NCBI RefSeq assembly: GCF_041080655.1
Contig: NZ_CP163525.1
Span: 8,804,001-8,868,000 of the forward strand
Length of the DNA: 64,000 bases
Direction of reading: 5' to 3'
Source: Streptomyces sp. CG4
GTDB taxonomy: Bacteria; Actinomycetota; Actinomycetes; Streptomycetales; Streptomycetaceae
The first letter of the stretch is position 1; every line of letters begins with the position of its first letter. The notes beneath the pieces were generated by a model that saw only the letters and a list, made by a program, of their open reading frames with translations, searched no databases and had not been told where the DNA came from. A program made the translations under genes and the position numbers. Below are positions 40,003 to 48,556 of this stretch, piece by piece.

Positions 40003-40386
40003 GCCACCAGTGTGAGCGAGGCGGGGGACGAGGAAACCTCCCGTCTCAGGCCGTGAGCCGCGGGCCGGCTCGCCTCCCTGGTGGATCAGCCTCCTTCGAG
40101 GCCGTACCTGCTGGTCGGACCCGGTTCCGGGGCTTCGCGGGTCTGGAGTGACCGCCATGCCGGAGGGCCGACGGGTGGGCCGACCACCTGCCTGGTCATG
40201 CGGAAGGCCCCGCACACGCCGGTGCATTCCGGCCAGAACGGACGGGGAATATGCCAGCAGACTGGCCGGAAAGGCATGGTGACAGTGTTTCGGTAGTGGC
40301 GATACTCGAACGCCAGGGGCACTTCACCGCACAGGAGCCGCACGGCCCAGGCCGGCACACCTGAAGAGGCGACGGGGGAGTGAGGC
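40003..40386. other. 384-base intergenic region with a 10-bp inverted repeat
   Basis: No convincing gene is seen. TTCCGGCCAG (40227-40236) is perfectly complementary to CTGGCCGGAA (40262-40271) with a 25-base loop containing GGACGGGGAATAT. A GATACT at about 40308 could be the -10 for the following gene, but its -35 is poor. The rest shows nothing recognisable. Confidence 0.5.
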
Positions 40387-40797
40387 GTGCACGACGAATT
40401 CCTGTGCCATGTCACGGCGTACGGCATGTGCGACGGCCGGCGCATCGGGGTACCGCTCGGCACCTATCGCGCGCCGACGCTGGCCCTGGCCCTGTGGTGG
40501 CTGCGGGACCGGGCCTCCTGGATCGCCGAGCGCCTCGATCCGAGCCCCGAGGGCCCCGCCTTTCCGGCGGGCGCGCTCGTGCCGGTCGCGGACACGGTGG
40601 CGGACGTGCCCGCCCTGCTGCGTGCCTGGTGCGCCGACGACGTCCGGCAGGAGCAGGTGGCCGACGAGCTGTCGGGCGGGCGGCTGGTGCGGATCGCCGC
40701 CAGCGACGACACCACCGAGTACGAACTGCTCGCCGAGTCCGTCGACGCGCTGCGCATGCAGCGGACCCTGCCGGCGCTCGTCGTGCCCGTCGCCTGA
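40387..40797 (+). CDS. Hypothetical protein, 136 aa
   Basis: The GTG start follows GGGGAG by about nine bases. The soluble product begins VHDEFLCHVTAYGMCDGRRI and has a hydrophobic helix TLALALWWLRDRASWIAERL (about 30-49) that is probably amphipathic rather than transmembrane. The rest alternates acidic and hydrophobic residues, without catalytic motif or repeats. I do not recognise the family. It lies 70 bases upstream of the FHA-ABC transporter on the same strand, whose promoter appears to be independent, so it need not share its function. Confidence 0.6.
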   Translation: MHDEFLCHVTAYGMCDGRRIGVPLGTYRAPTLALALWWLRDRASWIAERLDPSPEGPAFPAGALVPVADTVADVPALLRAWCADDVRQEQVADELSGGRLVRIAASDDTTEYELLAESVDALRMQRTLPALVVPVA

Positions 40798-40854
40798 CAC
40801 GTGTCGACCGGAGCGGTGCTCCCTCGGCATCGGGCGCACATGTGAGCGAATCGG

Positions 40855-40868
40855 TACAATTCTGACCA
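40855..40868 (+). promoter_or_regulatory. Leaderless promoter for the FHA-ABC gene
   Basis: TACAAT at 40855-40860 is a near-perfect -10 hexamer with GG before it, and the ATG starts at 40868, seven bases later. There is no ribosome site in between. This is the arrangement of a leaderless mRNA. A -35 element is weak (GGGCGC around 40832). Confidence 0.55.
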
Positions 40869-43204
40869 TGGCGGAGCGGCCGGTCGCCCCGACGGCGCCC
40901 GAACTCGTCCTGGAGACAGACATGGGCTCCACGGTGATGAGCCCGGGCCGGGACTACCACGTCGGACGCGACCCGTTGAGCGACATCGTCCTCGACGATG
41001 CCCGGGTCTCGTGGCACCACGCCGTGCTGCGCTGCGACCACGATCACTGGATCCTGACGGACCAGCACAGCACCAACGGCACCTACGCCGACGGCCACAG
41101 GATCGACCGGTGGGGTGTGAGCCCCGGCAGCGTGATCCGCTTCGGCAACCCCGCCGACGGCCCCCGCGCCGTCCTCGCCGGCGCTCCGCCGCCCGCCCCC
41201 GACCGCCCCTCCGCGGTCTCGCTGCCCCTGTTGACCGGGACCTTCCGCCGGCCCGCCAACGTCCGCCCGCTGCCCCCGCGCACGGTCCGCATCGGCCGAG
41301 CGCCCGAGAACGACCTCGTGGTGGACGACCTGATCGTCTCCCGCCGCCACGCCGAACTGCGCGCCCACCCCGACGGCACGTACGAGATCATCGACCTCGG
41401 CAGCCACAACGGCACCTACCTCAACGGCCGGCCCGTCACCCGCGCACCCGTGGGCCCCGGCGACATCGTGGGCGTCGGCCACTCGGCGTTCTGCCTGGTC
41501 GGCGACGAACTCCAGGAGTACGTCGACACCGGCGAGGTCTCCCTCGACGTGCAGGACCTCACCGTCACCGTCGACCGCGGCGACACGATCCTCCTCGACC
41601 ACGTGTCCTTCCCGGTGGGCGAGAAGTGCCTGCTCGCGGTGGTCGGACCGAGCGGCGCCGGCAAGTCCACGCTGCTGAACGCCCTGACCGGGCAGCGCCC
41701 CGCCGACCGCGGCACCGTCCTGTACGACGGCCGCGACCTCTACCGCGACTACGCCGAGCTGCGCCAGCGCATCGGCCTGGTCCCGCAGGACGACATCCTG
41801 CACCCCCAGCTCACCGTGCGCGCCGCCCTGTCCTACGCCGCCGAACTGCGCTTCCCCGAGGACACCGCCGGGGCCGAGCGGCGCGCCCGGGTGGACGAGG
41901 TCATCCGGGAACTCGGCCTCGCACAGCGCGCCGACCAGCCCGTACACAGCCTCTCCGGCGGGCAGCGCAAGCGGGTCAGCGTGGCCCTGGAACTGCTCAC
42001 CAGACCCTCGCTGCTGTTCCTGGACGAGCCGACCTCGGGCCTCGACCCAGGCATGGACCGCTCGGTCATGAACATGCTGCGCGGCCTCGCCGACGACGGT
42101 CACACGGTCGTCGTCGTCACGCACAGCGTGCTCAGCCTGAGCGTCTGCGACCGCCTCCTCGTACTGGCCCCCGGCGGCACGGTCGCCTACTACGGGCCGC
42201 CCGGCGACGCCCTCGCCTTCTTCGGCTTCGAGCAGTGGCCGGAGGCCTTCGAGGCCTTCGAACGCGACCCGGACCGCGACTGGGCCCGGGAGTACCGCGA
42301 GTCGCCCTTCCACCGGCACTACATCACCGAGGCCAGCACCCAGCCGCACCACCCGGGGCCGGCCCCTGTGTCCCCGGCCCCGCCGCCCCGCCCGCGCCGC
42401 TGGGCTGCCCAGCTCGGCACTCTGGTCCGCCGCTACACGGCCGTCCTCGCCGCCGACCGCACCTTCCTGCTCGTCATGATCGCCCTGCCGTTCGTCATGG
42501 GCGCCATGGCCCGCGCCCTGGCGGGCAGCCGGCTCACCCGGGACACCGCGATGAACGCGCTGCTCATCCTGTGCGTCGGCGCCGTGCTGACGGGCGCCGC
42601 CAACGCGGTGCGCGAACTCGTCAAGGAACGTGTCGTCTACCGGCGCGAACGCGCCGTCGGCCTGCCCCGGTCGGCCTATCTGATGTCCAAGATCGTGGTG
42701 CTCGGCACGATCAGCGTCGTCCAGGCCGTCGTCCTCACCCTGGTCGCCCTGGCCGGGGTCGATCTCAACGCCCCCGGCGGCGGTGTCCTGCTGCCGCCGC
42801 TCGCCGAGATCACTCTCGCCGTCGCCCTGCTGGCGTTCACCGCGATGATGCTCGGCCTGCTGGTCTCCGCGCTGGTGCGCAAGGAGGAGGTGACGATGCC
42901 GCTGCTGGTGCTGCTGGCCATCGTCCAGGTCGTGTTCTGCGGAGCACTCCTCAAGCTCAACGGCGTGCCGGGTCTTGAGCAGCTGTCCTGGCTCGTCCCC
43001 TCCCGCTGGGCGCTCGGTGCCATGGCCGGCACGGTCGGGCTGTCCCGGATCGTGCCCGGCGAGTTGACCGCCGATCCGCTCTACCGGCACTCGGCGGGCG
43101 TCTGGCTGCTCGACCTGGGCATGCTGGTGGTGCTGTCCGTCCTCTACGGGCTCGCGGTCGCCCGGCTGCTGCGCCGCCACGAGCCCGCCGTGATGCGGAA
43201 GTAG
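40868..43204 (+). CDS. FHA-FHA-ABC transporter (ATPase plus ABC2 membrane domain), Rv1747-like
   Basis: The 778-residue protein has two FHA domains: about 28-80, with VGRDPLSDIVLDD, SWHHA and STNGTY; and about 138-190, with IGRAPENDLVVDD, SRRHA and SHNGTY. These bind phosphothreonine. An ABC ATPase follows, with Walker A GPSGAGKST at 260-268, signature LSGGQRKRVS near 361 and Walker B LLFLDEPT near 380. The C-terminal 250 residues hold about six helices of an ABCG/ABC2-type exporter. The same order occurs in mycobacterial Rv1747, which a neighbouring kinase phosphorylates. A Ser/Thr kinase lies three genes downstream here. Transcription appears leaderless. Confidence 0.92.
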   Translation: MAERPVAPTAPELVLETDMGSTVMSPGRDYHVGRDPLSDIVLDDARVSWHHAVLRCDHDHWILTDQHSTNGTYADGHRIDRWGVSPGSVIRFGNPADGPRAVLAGAPPPAPDRPSAVSLPLLTGTFRRPANVRPLPPRTVRIGRAPENDLVVDDLIVSRRHAELRAHPDGTYEIIDLGSHNGTYLNGRPVTRAPVGPGDIVGVGHSAFCLVGDELQEYVDTGEVSLDVQDLTVTVDRGDTILLDHVSFPVGEKCLLAVVGPSGAGKSTLLNALTGQRPADRGTVLYDGRDLYRDYAELRQRIGLVPQDDILHPQLTVRAALSYAAELRFPEDTAGAERRARVDEVIRELGLAQRADQPVHSLSGGQRKRVSVALELLTRPSLLFLDEPTSGLDPGMDRSVMNMLRGLADDGHTVVVVTHSVLSLSVCDRLLVLAPGGTVAYYGPPGDALAFFGFEQWPEAFEAFERDPDRDWAREYRESPFHRHYITEASTQPHHPGPAPVSPAPPPRPRRWAAQLGTLVRRYTAVLAADRTFLLVMIALPFVMGAMARALAGSRLTRDTAMNALLILCVGAVLTGAANAVRELVKERVVYRRERAVGLPRSAYLMSKIVVLGTISVVQAVVLTLVALAGVDLNAPGGGVLLPPLAEITLAVALLAFTAMMLGLLVSALVRKEEVTMPLLVLLAIVQVVFCGALLKLNGVPGLEQLSWLVPSRWALGAMAGTVGLSRIVPGELTADPLYRHSAGVWLLDLGMLVVLSVLYGLAVARLLRRHEPAVMRK

Positions 43205-43213
43205 GCAGGCACG

Positions 43214-43438
43214 ATGGCTCCCACGCCAAAGCACCCGATGGCCCCCGAGCCAAGGCACCCGACGGCGTCCACGTCGAACCCCCCGTTGGCGTCCACGCGG
43301 CAGCGTGTGACGGCGTTCATGGGGAATCGTGCGTCGGTGTCCATGGGGAGGCACCCGTTGGCGCCCGCGCAACAGCACTCGACGGCCCCGACGCGGAAGC
43401 GGACGGTGGCCCCCACCTGGAAGCAGGCGCCTCGATGA
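43214..43438 (+). CDS. Octapeptide-repeat ORF (74 aa) coupled to the next gene
   Basis: Nine contiguous 24-base units, each beginning roughly (A/T)(T/C)GGC, run from 43214 to 43429 without a break. They encode octapeptides of the type xA(P/S)xxx(H/R)P. The frame starts at ATG 43214, nine bases after the exporter stop, and its TGA overlaps the next gene's ATG by four bases (ATGA). Period, start and coupling suggest a real translated peptide, but the units are also plain minisatellite DNA and the ribosome site is weak. Composition is basic and Pro rich, so the product would be disordered. No known family was recognised. Confidence 0.45.
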   Translation: MAPTPKHPMAPEPRHPTASTSNPPLASTRQRVTAFMGNRASVSMGRHPLAPAQQHSTAPTRKRTVAPTWKQAPR

Positions 43439-43986
43439 GCAAAGCGCCCAGCCCCGGATTCCAGCCCACGCACGTCGTGCCGCGGCGCGGTATGCCCGCC
43501 TGGGCGGCCCCCGACCCGGCCCGGCCCACCGTGCCCCTCGACCCGCTGCTGCCGGTCGAGCTGGTGGAGCGGCGCGGCGACTGGGCGTACATCCGCTGCT
43601 CCAACGGCTGGGGCGCCTGGGTCGACGGCCGTCGGCTGATCGCCGTACCGGAGGACCCGCCCGCCACCGAGGGCACCGGCGGTACCGCTGACCCGCTGCC
43701 CCTGCTGACCCGGGCCGCGCAAGCCCTGACCGACTACCGGTCCGCGGTGGAGGAACTGGCGGCCGGCACCCTGGACGGCGAGGACTTCGCGGACCGTACC
43801 CGCGGCCTCCGGCTCGGGGTCGTCGTCGACGGGGAGTCGATGTGGCTGTACGACCCCGAGGAGGGCCGCTGGGTCTACGGCGACGGACGGCGGCTGACCA
43901 CCTGCGCCACCGACCGCGCGGTCACCGGCGAGGAGGACTCCGGGCACGCCCCGACCCGGCTGGTCGCACCCGAAGGTGAGCGCTGA
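43435..43986 (+). CDS. Protein with SH3-like N-terminal domain, cytoplasmic
   Basis: The 183-residue product begins with a Pro-rich stretch. An SH3-like fold follows, with VELVERRGDWAYIRCSNGWGAWVDGRRL at 39-66, and then an acidic helical middle (LTRAAQALTDYRSAVEELAAG). The C-terminal part includes GVVVDGESMWLYDPEEGRWVYGDG. There is no signal peptide or catalytic motif. The first codons overlap the end of the octapeptide ORF, and the stop overlaps the kinase ATG (TGATG), so the three genes are translationally coupled. It probably works with the kinase or exporter as an adaptor; this is inference from position. Confidence 0.72.
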   Translation: MSKAPSPGFQPTHVVPRRGMPAWAAPDPARPTVPLDPLLPVELVERRGDWAYIRCSNGWGAWVDGRRLIAVPEDPPATEGTGGTADPLPLLTRAAQALTDYRSAVEELAAGTLDGEDFADRTRGLRLGVVVDGESMWLYDPEEGRWVYGDGRRLTTCATDRAVTGEEDSGHAPTRLVAPEGER

Positions 43987-44975
43987 TGGCGCGGCAGACC
44001 AGCCTGTTCTCCGGCCGGCCCTCGGAACTCATCGGCCGGCAGGTCGCGAGTTACCTGGTGGAGAGCGAGATCGGGCGCGGCGGCATGGCCGTCGTCTTCC
44101 GCGCCCGCGATCTGCGCCTGGACCGCACGGTCGCCCTCAAGCTGCTCGCCCCCGAACTCGCCCGCAACGACACCTTCCGCAAACGCTTCACCCACGAGTC
44201 CCAGGTGGCCGCCGCGATCGACCACCCGCACATCGTGCCGGTCTTCGAGGCCGGTGAGACCGACGGCGTGCTCTACATCGCGATGCGCTACGTCCCCGGC
44301 AGCGACCTGCGCCGCCTCCTCGACCAGCGCGGACCGCTGCCATTGCCGCACGCCGTCAGGATCGCCGCACAGGTGGCCTCCGCCCTCGACGCCGCCCACG
44401 AGCACGGCCTGGTCCACCGGGACGTCAAGCCCGGCAACATCCTGATCGCCGAGGGCATCGACAGCGACCACCCCGAGCACGTGTACCTCACCGATTTCGG
44501 GCTCACCAAGAAGTCGCTGTCCCTGACCGGCTTCACCAGCGTCGGGCAGTTCGTCGGCACCCTCGACTACGTGGCCCCCGAGCAGATCTCCGGCCGCCCG
44601 GTCGACGGCCGCTGTGACGTCTACGGCCTGGCCTGCGTCGTCTACGAGTGCCTCGCCGGCCGTCCCCCGTTCCAGCGCGAGGACGACATGGCCCTGCTCT
44701 GGGCCCACCAGTACGACGACCCGCCCCCGCCGAGCGAGGCCCGCGCCGAGCTTCCCCCGTCCGTCGACCCGGTCTTCGCCAAGGCCCTCGCCAAGGCCCC
44801 GGACGCCCGCCACGCCACCTGCCTCGCCTACGTCGATGCCCTGCGCACCGCCATGGCACCCGCCGCCCGCCCCGCCGAGGTGCGCCCGACGGCGGAGGCC
44901 GACACGGAGACGGACCACCCGGCGCCCGAGGCCCCGAGCCCCCCGCACTGGGCCGACCCGGTGTTCCCGCCCTGA
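43986..44975 (+). CDS. Ser/Thr protein kinase (Hanks type, cytoplasmic)
   Basis: The 329-residue protein has a complete eukaryotic-like kinase domain. The glycine loop is IGRGGMAVVFRARD (about 25-38), the lysine lies in VALKLL near 48, the catalytic loop is HRDVKPGN near 143, then DFGLTK near 169 and VAPEQ near 197. The C-terminal 55 residues are Pro and acid rich, with no membrane helix and no PASTA domain. It is the last gene of a coupled set after the FHA-FHA exporter and the SH3-like protein, and is expected to phosphorylate threonines that the exporter's FHA domains read. Direct substrates are not shown by the sequence. Confidence 0.93.
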   Translation: MARQTSLFSGRPSELIGRQVASYLVESEIGRGGMAVVFRARDLRLDRTVALKLLAPELARNDTFRKRFTHESQVAAAIDHPHIVPVFEAGETDGVLYIAMRYVPGSDLRRLLDQRGPLPLPHAVRIAAQVASALDAAHEHGLVHRDVKPGNILIAEGIDSDHPEHVYLTDFGLTKKSLSLTGFTSVGQFVGTLDYVAPEQISGRPVDGRCDVYGLACVVYECLAGRPPFQREDDMALLWAHQYDDPPPPSEARAELPPSVDPVFAKALAKAPDARHATCLAYVDALRTAMAPAARPAEVRPTAEADTETDHPAPEAPSPPHWADPVFPP

Positions 44976-44989
44976 GGCCGGCTCACCTC

Positions 44990-46276
44990 CTAAGGCCCGC
45001 TCGCGTTCCCCGCCCCGCTCACCTCGCCGCGTCGTTGCACCGGTCGGGCCAGCAGACCGCCCAGGAAGCCGGCGACCAGTCCCCACAGCGCGCCCAGGCC
45101 CACGGTCTGCCACAGCCGGGGTTCGAGGAAGAGTTCCCCGGACAGCCCGCCGCCCAGGTCGCCGATGCCGAACAGGGAGAGCCCGTAGTGCGCCGAGACC
45201 CGGCCGGTCAGACAGATCATCAGCATGGTCAGTGCCAGCGCGACGGCCAGATGCGCGGCGTGCTGCCACAGCTGGATCCGGGCCGGGGAGCGGACCGCCA
45301 TCCGGAAGGCGACGGCGAGCAGCAGCAGCGCGGCCATGATCAGCAGCCACCACATCCGGCCGTCGTAGTCCGTCAGTGAGCGCAGATTCAGGGCGGAGAC
45401 GTTCGGGGTGCGCAGGATCTCGTCCATGATGTGCGGCATTGGCAGCCCGAACGGGCCGGACACCCGGCCGTTCCAGGTCGCCCCCAGGCCGAGGGTGAGG
45501 GCCAGCCACATCAGGTTGGGCAGGCCGAGCAGGATCAGCGCGAACGTGGCGGCGACGTGCCCGCGCGTGGCGGCCGTGAGCAGCGCGGTGATCAGGCCGA
45601 CCACGACGTACGCGAGCAGCAGCTCCACCATCGCGCGGGCCGCCGGACGCACCGACTCCTGGAACCGCAGCAACCGCCCCGGCAGCGGCGCCCCGCGCGC
45701 GACCAGCAGTGCCAGGAGCAGCACTCCGGCCAGCCACAGCAGTCCGAACAGCACCGTCAGCGGCAGTTCCGTGGTGAACCCGACCTTCGGCGTCGCGTCG
45801 AACAGCCCGGTCAGATCGCTGAGGGTGCCGCTGCCCACGTCCACGGCGAAGGTCTGCCGGGCGGCGAGGGCCAGGCCGATCAGCGCGAGCAGCCACAGCA
45901 GCGCGATCCGGGCGGCCCAGCCGGCCAGCTCCCCGGCCGAGGCGACCGCCCGGTGCCGCAGCGGGCGCAGAAAGCCCACGGCGATCACCAGGGCACCGGC
46001 GAGGGTCACCGACAGCGGGATCACGGTGAGCCCGGCGTGTGTCTGCGCCAGCGCACCCGCGTTGCCGGACAGCTCCACGCTGCCGCCGACCGCCGTGACC
46101 AAGGCCGCGGCCACCACCCTCGGGAACGCGCCGTCCGGCAGCTCTGCCGCTCCGGCCGCCCACAGCCCTAGCGCCGCCACCAGCACCATGACGGCCAGCC
46201 CGGTCAGCACGGCGGCCACGGCCTGAGCCCAGCCGTGGCGGGCGGCGGGCCGCGCGGAGACGGTGGGAACGCTCAC
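44990..46276 (-). CDS. Streptophobe-family membrane protein
   Basis: The 428-residue protein has about ten hydrophobic helices separated by short loops, including VLVAALGLWAAGAAELPDG near the N-terminus and LWGLVAGFLGGLLARPVQRRG at the C-terminus. The extreme hydrophobicity and loops such as FDATPKVGFTTELPL match the streptophobe family known only from Streptomyces relatives. Its function is unknown. GTG codons at 46276 and 46285 are both possible starts. It converges on the kinase gene with 14 bases between stops, and diverges from the DUF6777 gene. Confidence 0.75.
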   Translation of the reverse strand: MSVPTVSARPAARHGWAQAVAAVLTGLAVMVLVAALGLWAAGAAELPDGAFPRVVAAALVTAVGGSVELSGNAGALAQTHAGLTVIPLSVTLAGALVIAVGFLRPLRHRAVASAGELAGWAARIALLWLLALIGLALAARQTFAVDVGSGTLSDLTGLFDATPKVGFTTELPLTVLFGLLWLAGVLLLALLVARGAPLPGRLLRFQESVRPAARAMVELLLAYVVVGLITALLTAATRGHVAATFALILLGLPNLMWLALTLGLGATWNGRVSGPFGLPMPHIMDEILRTPNVSALNLRSLTDYDGRMWWLLIMAALLLLAVAFRMAVRSPARIQLWQHAAHLAVALALTMLMICLTGRVSAHYGLSLFGIGDLGGGLSGELFLEPRLWQTVGLGALWGLVAGFLGGLLARPVQRRGEVSGAGNASGP

Positions 46277-46415
46277 GGTTGACACGCTAAGCAGCGGCCC
46301 GGCAGCCCGCCCGCCGGGTGGGCCGTCCGCGTCGGCTTGCGAGCCGCACCGGACTCGGACACACAATGGGATCAATGTGCAGCCAAACGCACTAAACGGG
46401 ACTTGACTGAGAAAA

Positions 46416-46439
46416 GCCGCACATCGCGCCGCACATCGC
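46416..46439. repeat. 12-bp perfect tandem repeat in the divergent promoter region
   Basis: GCCGCACATCGC occurs twice without gap at 46416-46427 and 46428-46439, 20 bases before the DUF6777 start and just after TTGACT (46403-46408). It may be a binding site for a regulator of the divergent pair. Confidence 0.4.
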
Positions 46440-46459
46440 GGTGATCGCGACGGGAAGAA

Positions 46460-47923
46460 GTGCTCGTGAGCGCCGAACCTCCGTCTTCCGGCCGCCCGAC
46501 CGGGCCGCCCTCCGGCCCGCTGTCGGGCTCCTCGCGTCCTCCCTCCGGACCACCGCCGGGCCAACCGCCGGGTGGTGGCGCCGGGGCCAAGGGGCCGCAC
46601 GGGCCGTGGTGGAAGTCCGTTCCTCGCGTGGCGGCCCTCTCCGCCGCCGTCGTCGCCGCCGTGGTCCTCGCGGTGGTCTTCACCCGTCCGAGTGGCGGCG
46701 GATCCGCCAAGGGCGGCGAGGTCTTCCTGCAGTCCGCGAGCAGCAGCGGCCAGGACCCGTTCACGGAGTCGACCGCCCAGCAGAGTTCCACCCCGCCCCC
46801 GCCCTCCGCCTCCGCCGCGGCCACCGGCGCGGCCAACGCGGTGCAGGGCGTGGAAGGCGGGGCACCAGGCCTGTACGGCGGCACCCAGAGCACTCCCGCC
46901 TGTGACGTGGAGAAGCAGGTCAGGTTCCTCCAGAGCGACTCGGGCAAGGAGAAGGCATTCGCCTCCGTGGTCGGCGTCCAGCCCTCCGGCGTACCCGCCT
47001 ATCTGCGCTCGCTGACCCCGGTCCAGCTGCGCGTCGACACCCGCGTCACCAACCACGGCTACCGGGCCGGCGCCGCCACCGCCTACCAGTCGGTGCTCCA
47101 GGCGGGCACCGCCGTGCTGGTCGACAGCCACGGCGTACCCCGCGTGCGCTGCGCCTGCGGCAACCCGCTGACCGGGGCGGTCGCCCAGCAGGCCGCGCCG
47201 AAGCTGGTGGGCCCGCGCTGGCCGGCGTACCGGCCCGCGAACGTGGTCGTGGTGACCCCCGCGCCGACGATCATCAACGTCTTCGTGCTCTACGACGCCC
47301 ACCACGACGACTGGATCCACCGCCACCGCGGGGACTACGACGGCCGGCACGACCAGCACGCCAGGCCTCCCGAGTTCCCGCACCCGTGGAACCCGCCGCC
47401 GTGCCCGCCCCCGGGTGCGGGCGCCACGCCGTCGCCCTGCCGCTCCACGTCGGGCACGCCGAGCCCGTCGACGTCGTCTTCGCCTTCCCCTTCGTCCTCG
47501 TCCTCGCCGAGTTCCTCCGCGTCGTCCGCCTCGCCTTCCTCGTCCCCGTCGTCGAGTTCGTCCCCGTCGTCCCCGTCGTCCTCGCCTTCGTCGCCGTCGC
47601 CTTCGGAGTCGAAGCCGTCGTCCTCACCGTCGGAGTCGACGTCGACGGAATCGACGTCGCCGCAGGCCACGCCGCCGGAGTCGCAGTCGGCGTCGGCGTC
47701 GACCGAGACCTCTTCCGCCGGGCCGGCGTCACCGTCCGCAGGCCCACCGTCGAGCGAGACGTCGACCGAGACCTCCCCCCAGCAGTCGTCGCAGCAGCAG
47801 CCCGCCTCCTCCGCGCCGCCCTCCTCGGAGCAGTCCGTCCCCGGGCCGGTGCCCCCCGGGACGCCCGGCGAGTCGTCGGTCGCGCCCACCCAGCAGGAGC
47901 CGCAGGTGTCGCCCTCGGGGTGA
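46460..47923 (+). CDS. DUF6777 membrane-anchored protein with Ser/Pro-rich C-terminus
   Basis: The 487-residue protein starts with a Pro/Gly/Ser-rich cytoplasmic segment (about 1-50). One transmembrane helix follows (VAALSAAVVAAVVLAVVFTR, about 57-76), then an extracellular domain with CDVEKQVRFLQSDSGKEKAFAS, LRSLTPVQLRVDTRVTNHGY and VRCACGNPL, matching DUF6777. The last 170 residues are almost pure Ser, Pro, Thr and Glu and probably disordered, encoded by runs of TCG/TCC codons. The cysteines likely form disulfides outside. Function is unknown. A GTG at 46466 is an alternative start. The gene is divergent from the streptophobe gene. Confidence 0.78.
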   Translation: MLVSAEPPSSGRPTGPPSGPLSGSSRPPSGPPPGQPPGGGAGAKGPHGPWWKSVPRVAALSAAVVAAVVLAVVFTRPSGGGSAKGGEVFLQSASSSGQDPFTESTAQQSSTPPPPSASAAATGAANAVQGVEGGAPGLYGGTQSTPACDVEKQVRFLQSDSGKEKAFASVVGVQPSGVPAYLRSLTPVQLRVDTRVTNHGYRAGAATAYQSVLQAGTAVLVDSHGVPRVRCACGNPLTGAVAQQAAPKLVGPRWPAYRPANVVVVTPAPTIINVFVLYDAHHDDWIHRHRGDYDGRHDQHARPPEFPHPWNPPPCPPPGAGATPSPCRSTSGTPSPSTSSSPSPSSSSSPSSSASSASPSSSPSSSSSPSSPSSSPSSPSPSESKPSSSPSESTSTESTSPQATPPESQSASASTETSSAGPASPSAGPPSSETSTETSPQQSSQQQPASSAPPSSEQSVPGPVPPGTPGESSVAPTQQEPQVSPSG

Positions 47924-48060
47924 GGGGCGTGGCTTCGGGCAGCGTGACCATCGCCACTGTGAGCGCTCGGCGAACGCCCCGGGGGACTGCCTTGCCCGGC
48001 TCGGGGTACGAGGACAGGTGCAACAGACGACCGGCCGGACGGTCTTTCGAGAGAGACAGC

Positions 48061-48513
48061 ATGATCAAGCACCTGGGCGGAGCAGTGATACCGACTGGTT
48101 TCGACGTTCCCGTGGAACCGCTGCGACGCGCGGCCCACTTCACCGGCGAACCCGGAAGCATCGCCGAGGCGCGCGCCTTCGCGTCCCGGTTCCTGGAGCA
48201 GCTGCGCACCGAGTGGTGCGCCACCGCCGACCGCCGGGCCGACGGCGAGCTGCTCCTGGTGGTGAGCGAACTCGTCACCAACGCCGAGCGGCACAGCAAC
48301 GGCCCGTACATCCTGGAGCTCGAAGGCACCGACAGCGCGGTCACGGTGTGCGTCTACGACAGCGACTCCGCCCTGCCCCGCCCCTACCCCAGGGACCCCG
48401 AACGCGTCGGACGGCACGGGCTGGAGATCGTCTACGCCCTGGCCTCGGAGGTCACCGTGGAGCGCGTGCCCGTCGGCAAGCGGGTGCGCGCCCGCTTCGC
48501 ACTGACTCCGTGA
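48061..48513 (+). CDS. ATP-binding protein, anti-sigma (RsbW-like) type
   Basis: The 150-residue protein is a GHKL/HATPase domain of the small actinobacterial type. It has LLVVSELVTNAERHSNGPYIL at about 80-100 with the N-box Asn, and RVGHGLEIVYAL-like GRHGLEIVYALAS near 120-132 as the nucleotide-binding G-box. These proteins bind and inhibit a sigma factor or anti-anti-sigma factor by phosphorylation. A SigB/SigF-type sigma factor gene lies convergently next to it, so regulation of that factor is a reasonable guess. The ATG is preceded by GAGAGA. The stop lies in an 18-bp tandem duplication. Confidence 0.82.
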   Translation: MIKHLGGAVIPTGFDVPVEPLRRAAHFTGEPGSIAEARAFASRFLEQLRTEWCATADRRADGELLLVVSELVTNAERHSNGPYILELEGTDSAVTVCVYDSDSALPRPYPRDPERVGRHGLEIVYALASEVTVERVPVGKRVRARFALTP

Positions 48514-48536
48514 GGGCCACTGACTCCGTGAGGGCC
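48501..48536. repeat. 18-bp tandem duplication over the stop codon
   Basis: ACTGACTCCGTGAGGGCC is repeated twice in tandem at 48501-48518 and 48519-48536. The first copy contains the end and stop codon of the ATPase gene, and the second lies just after it. It looks like a recent slippage event. Confidence 0.75.
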
Positions 48537-48556
48537 GGCCGCGGCACCCGTGCGGG

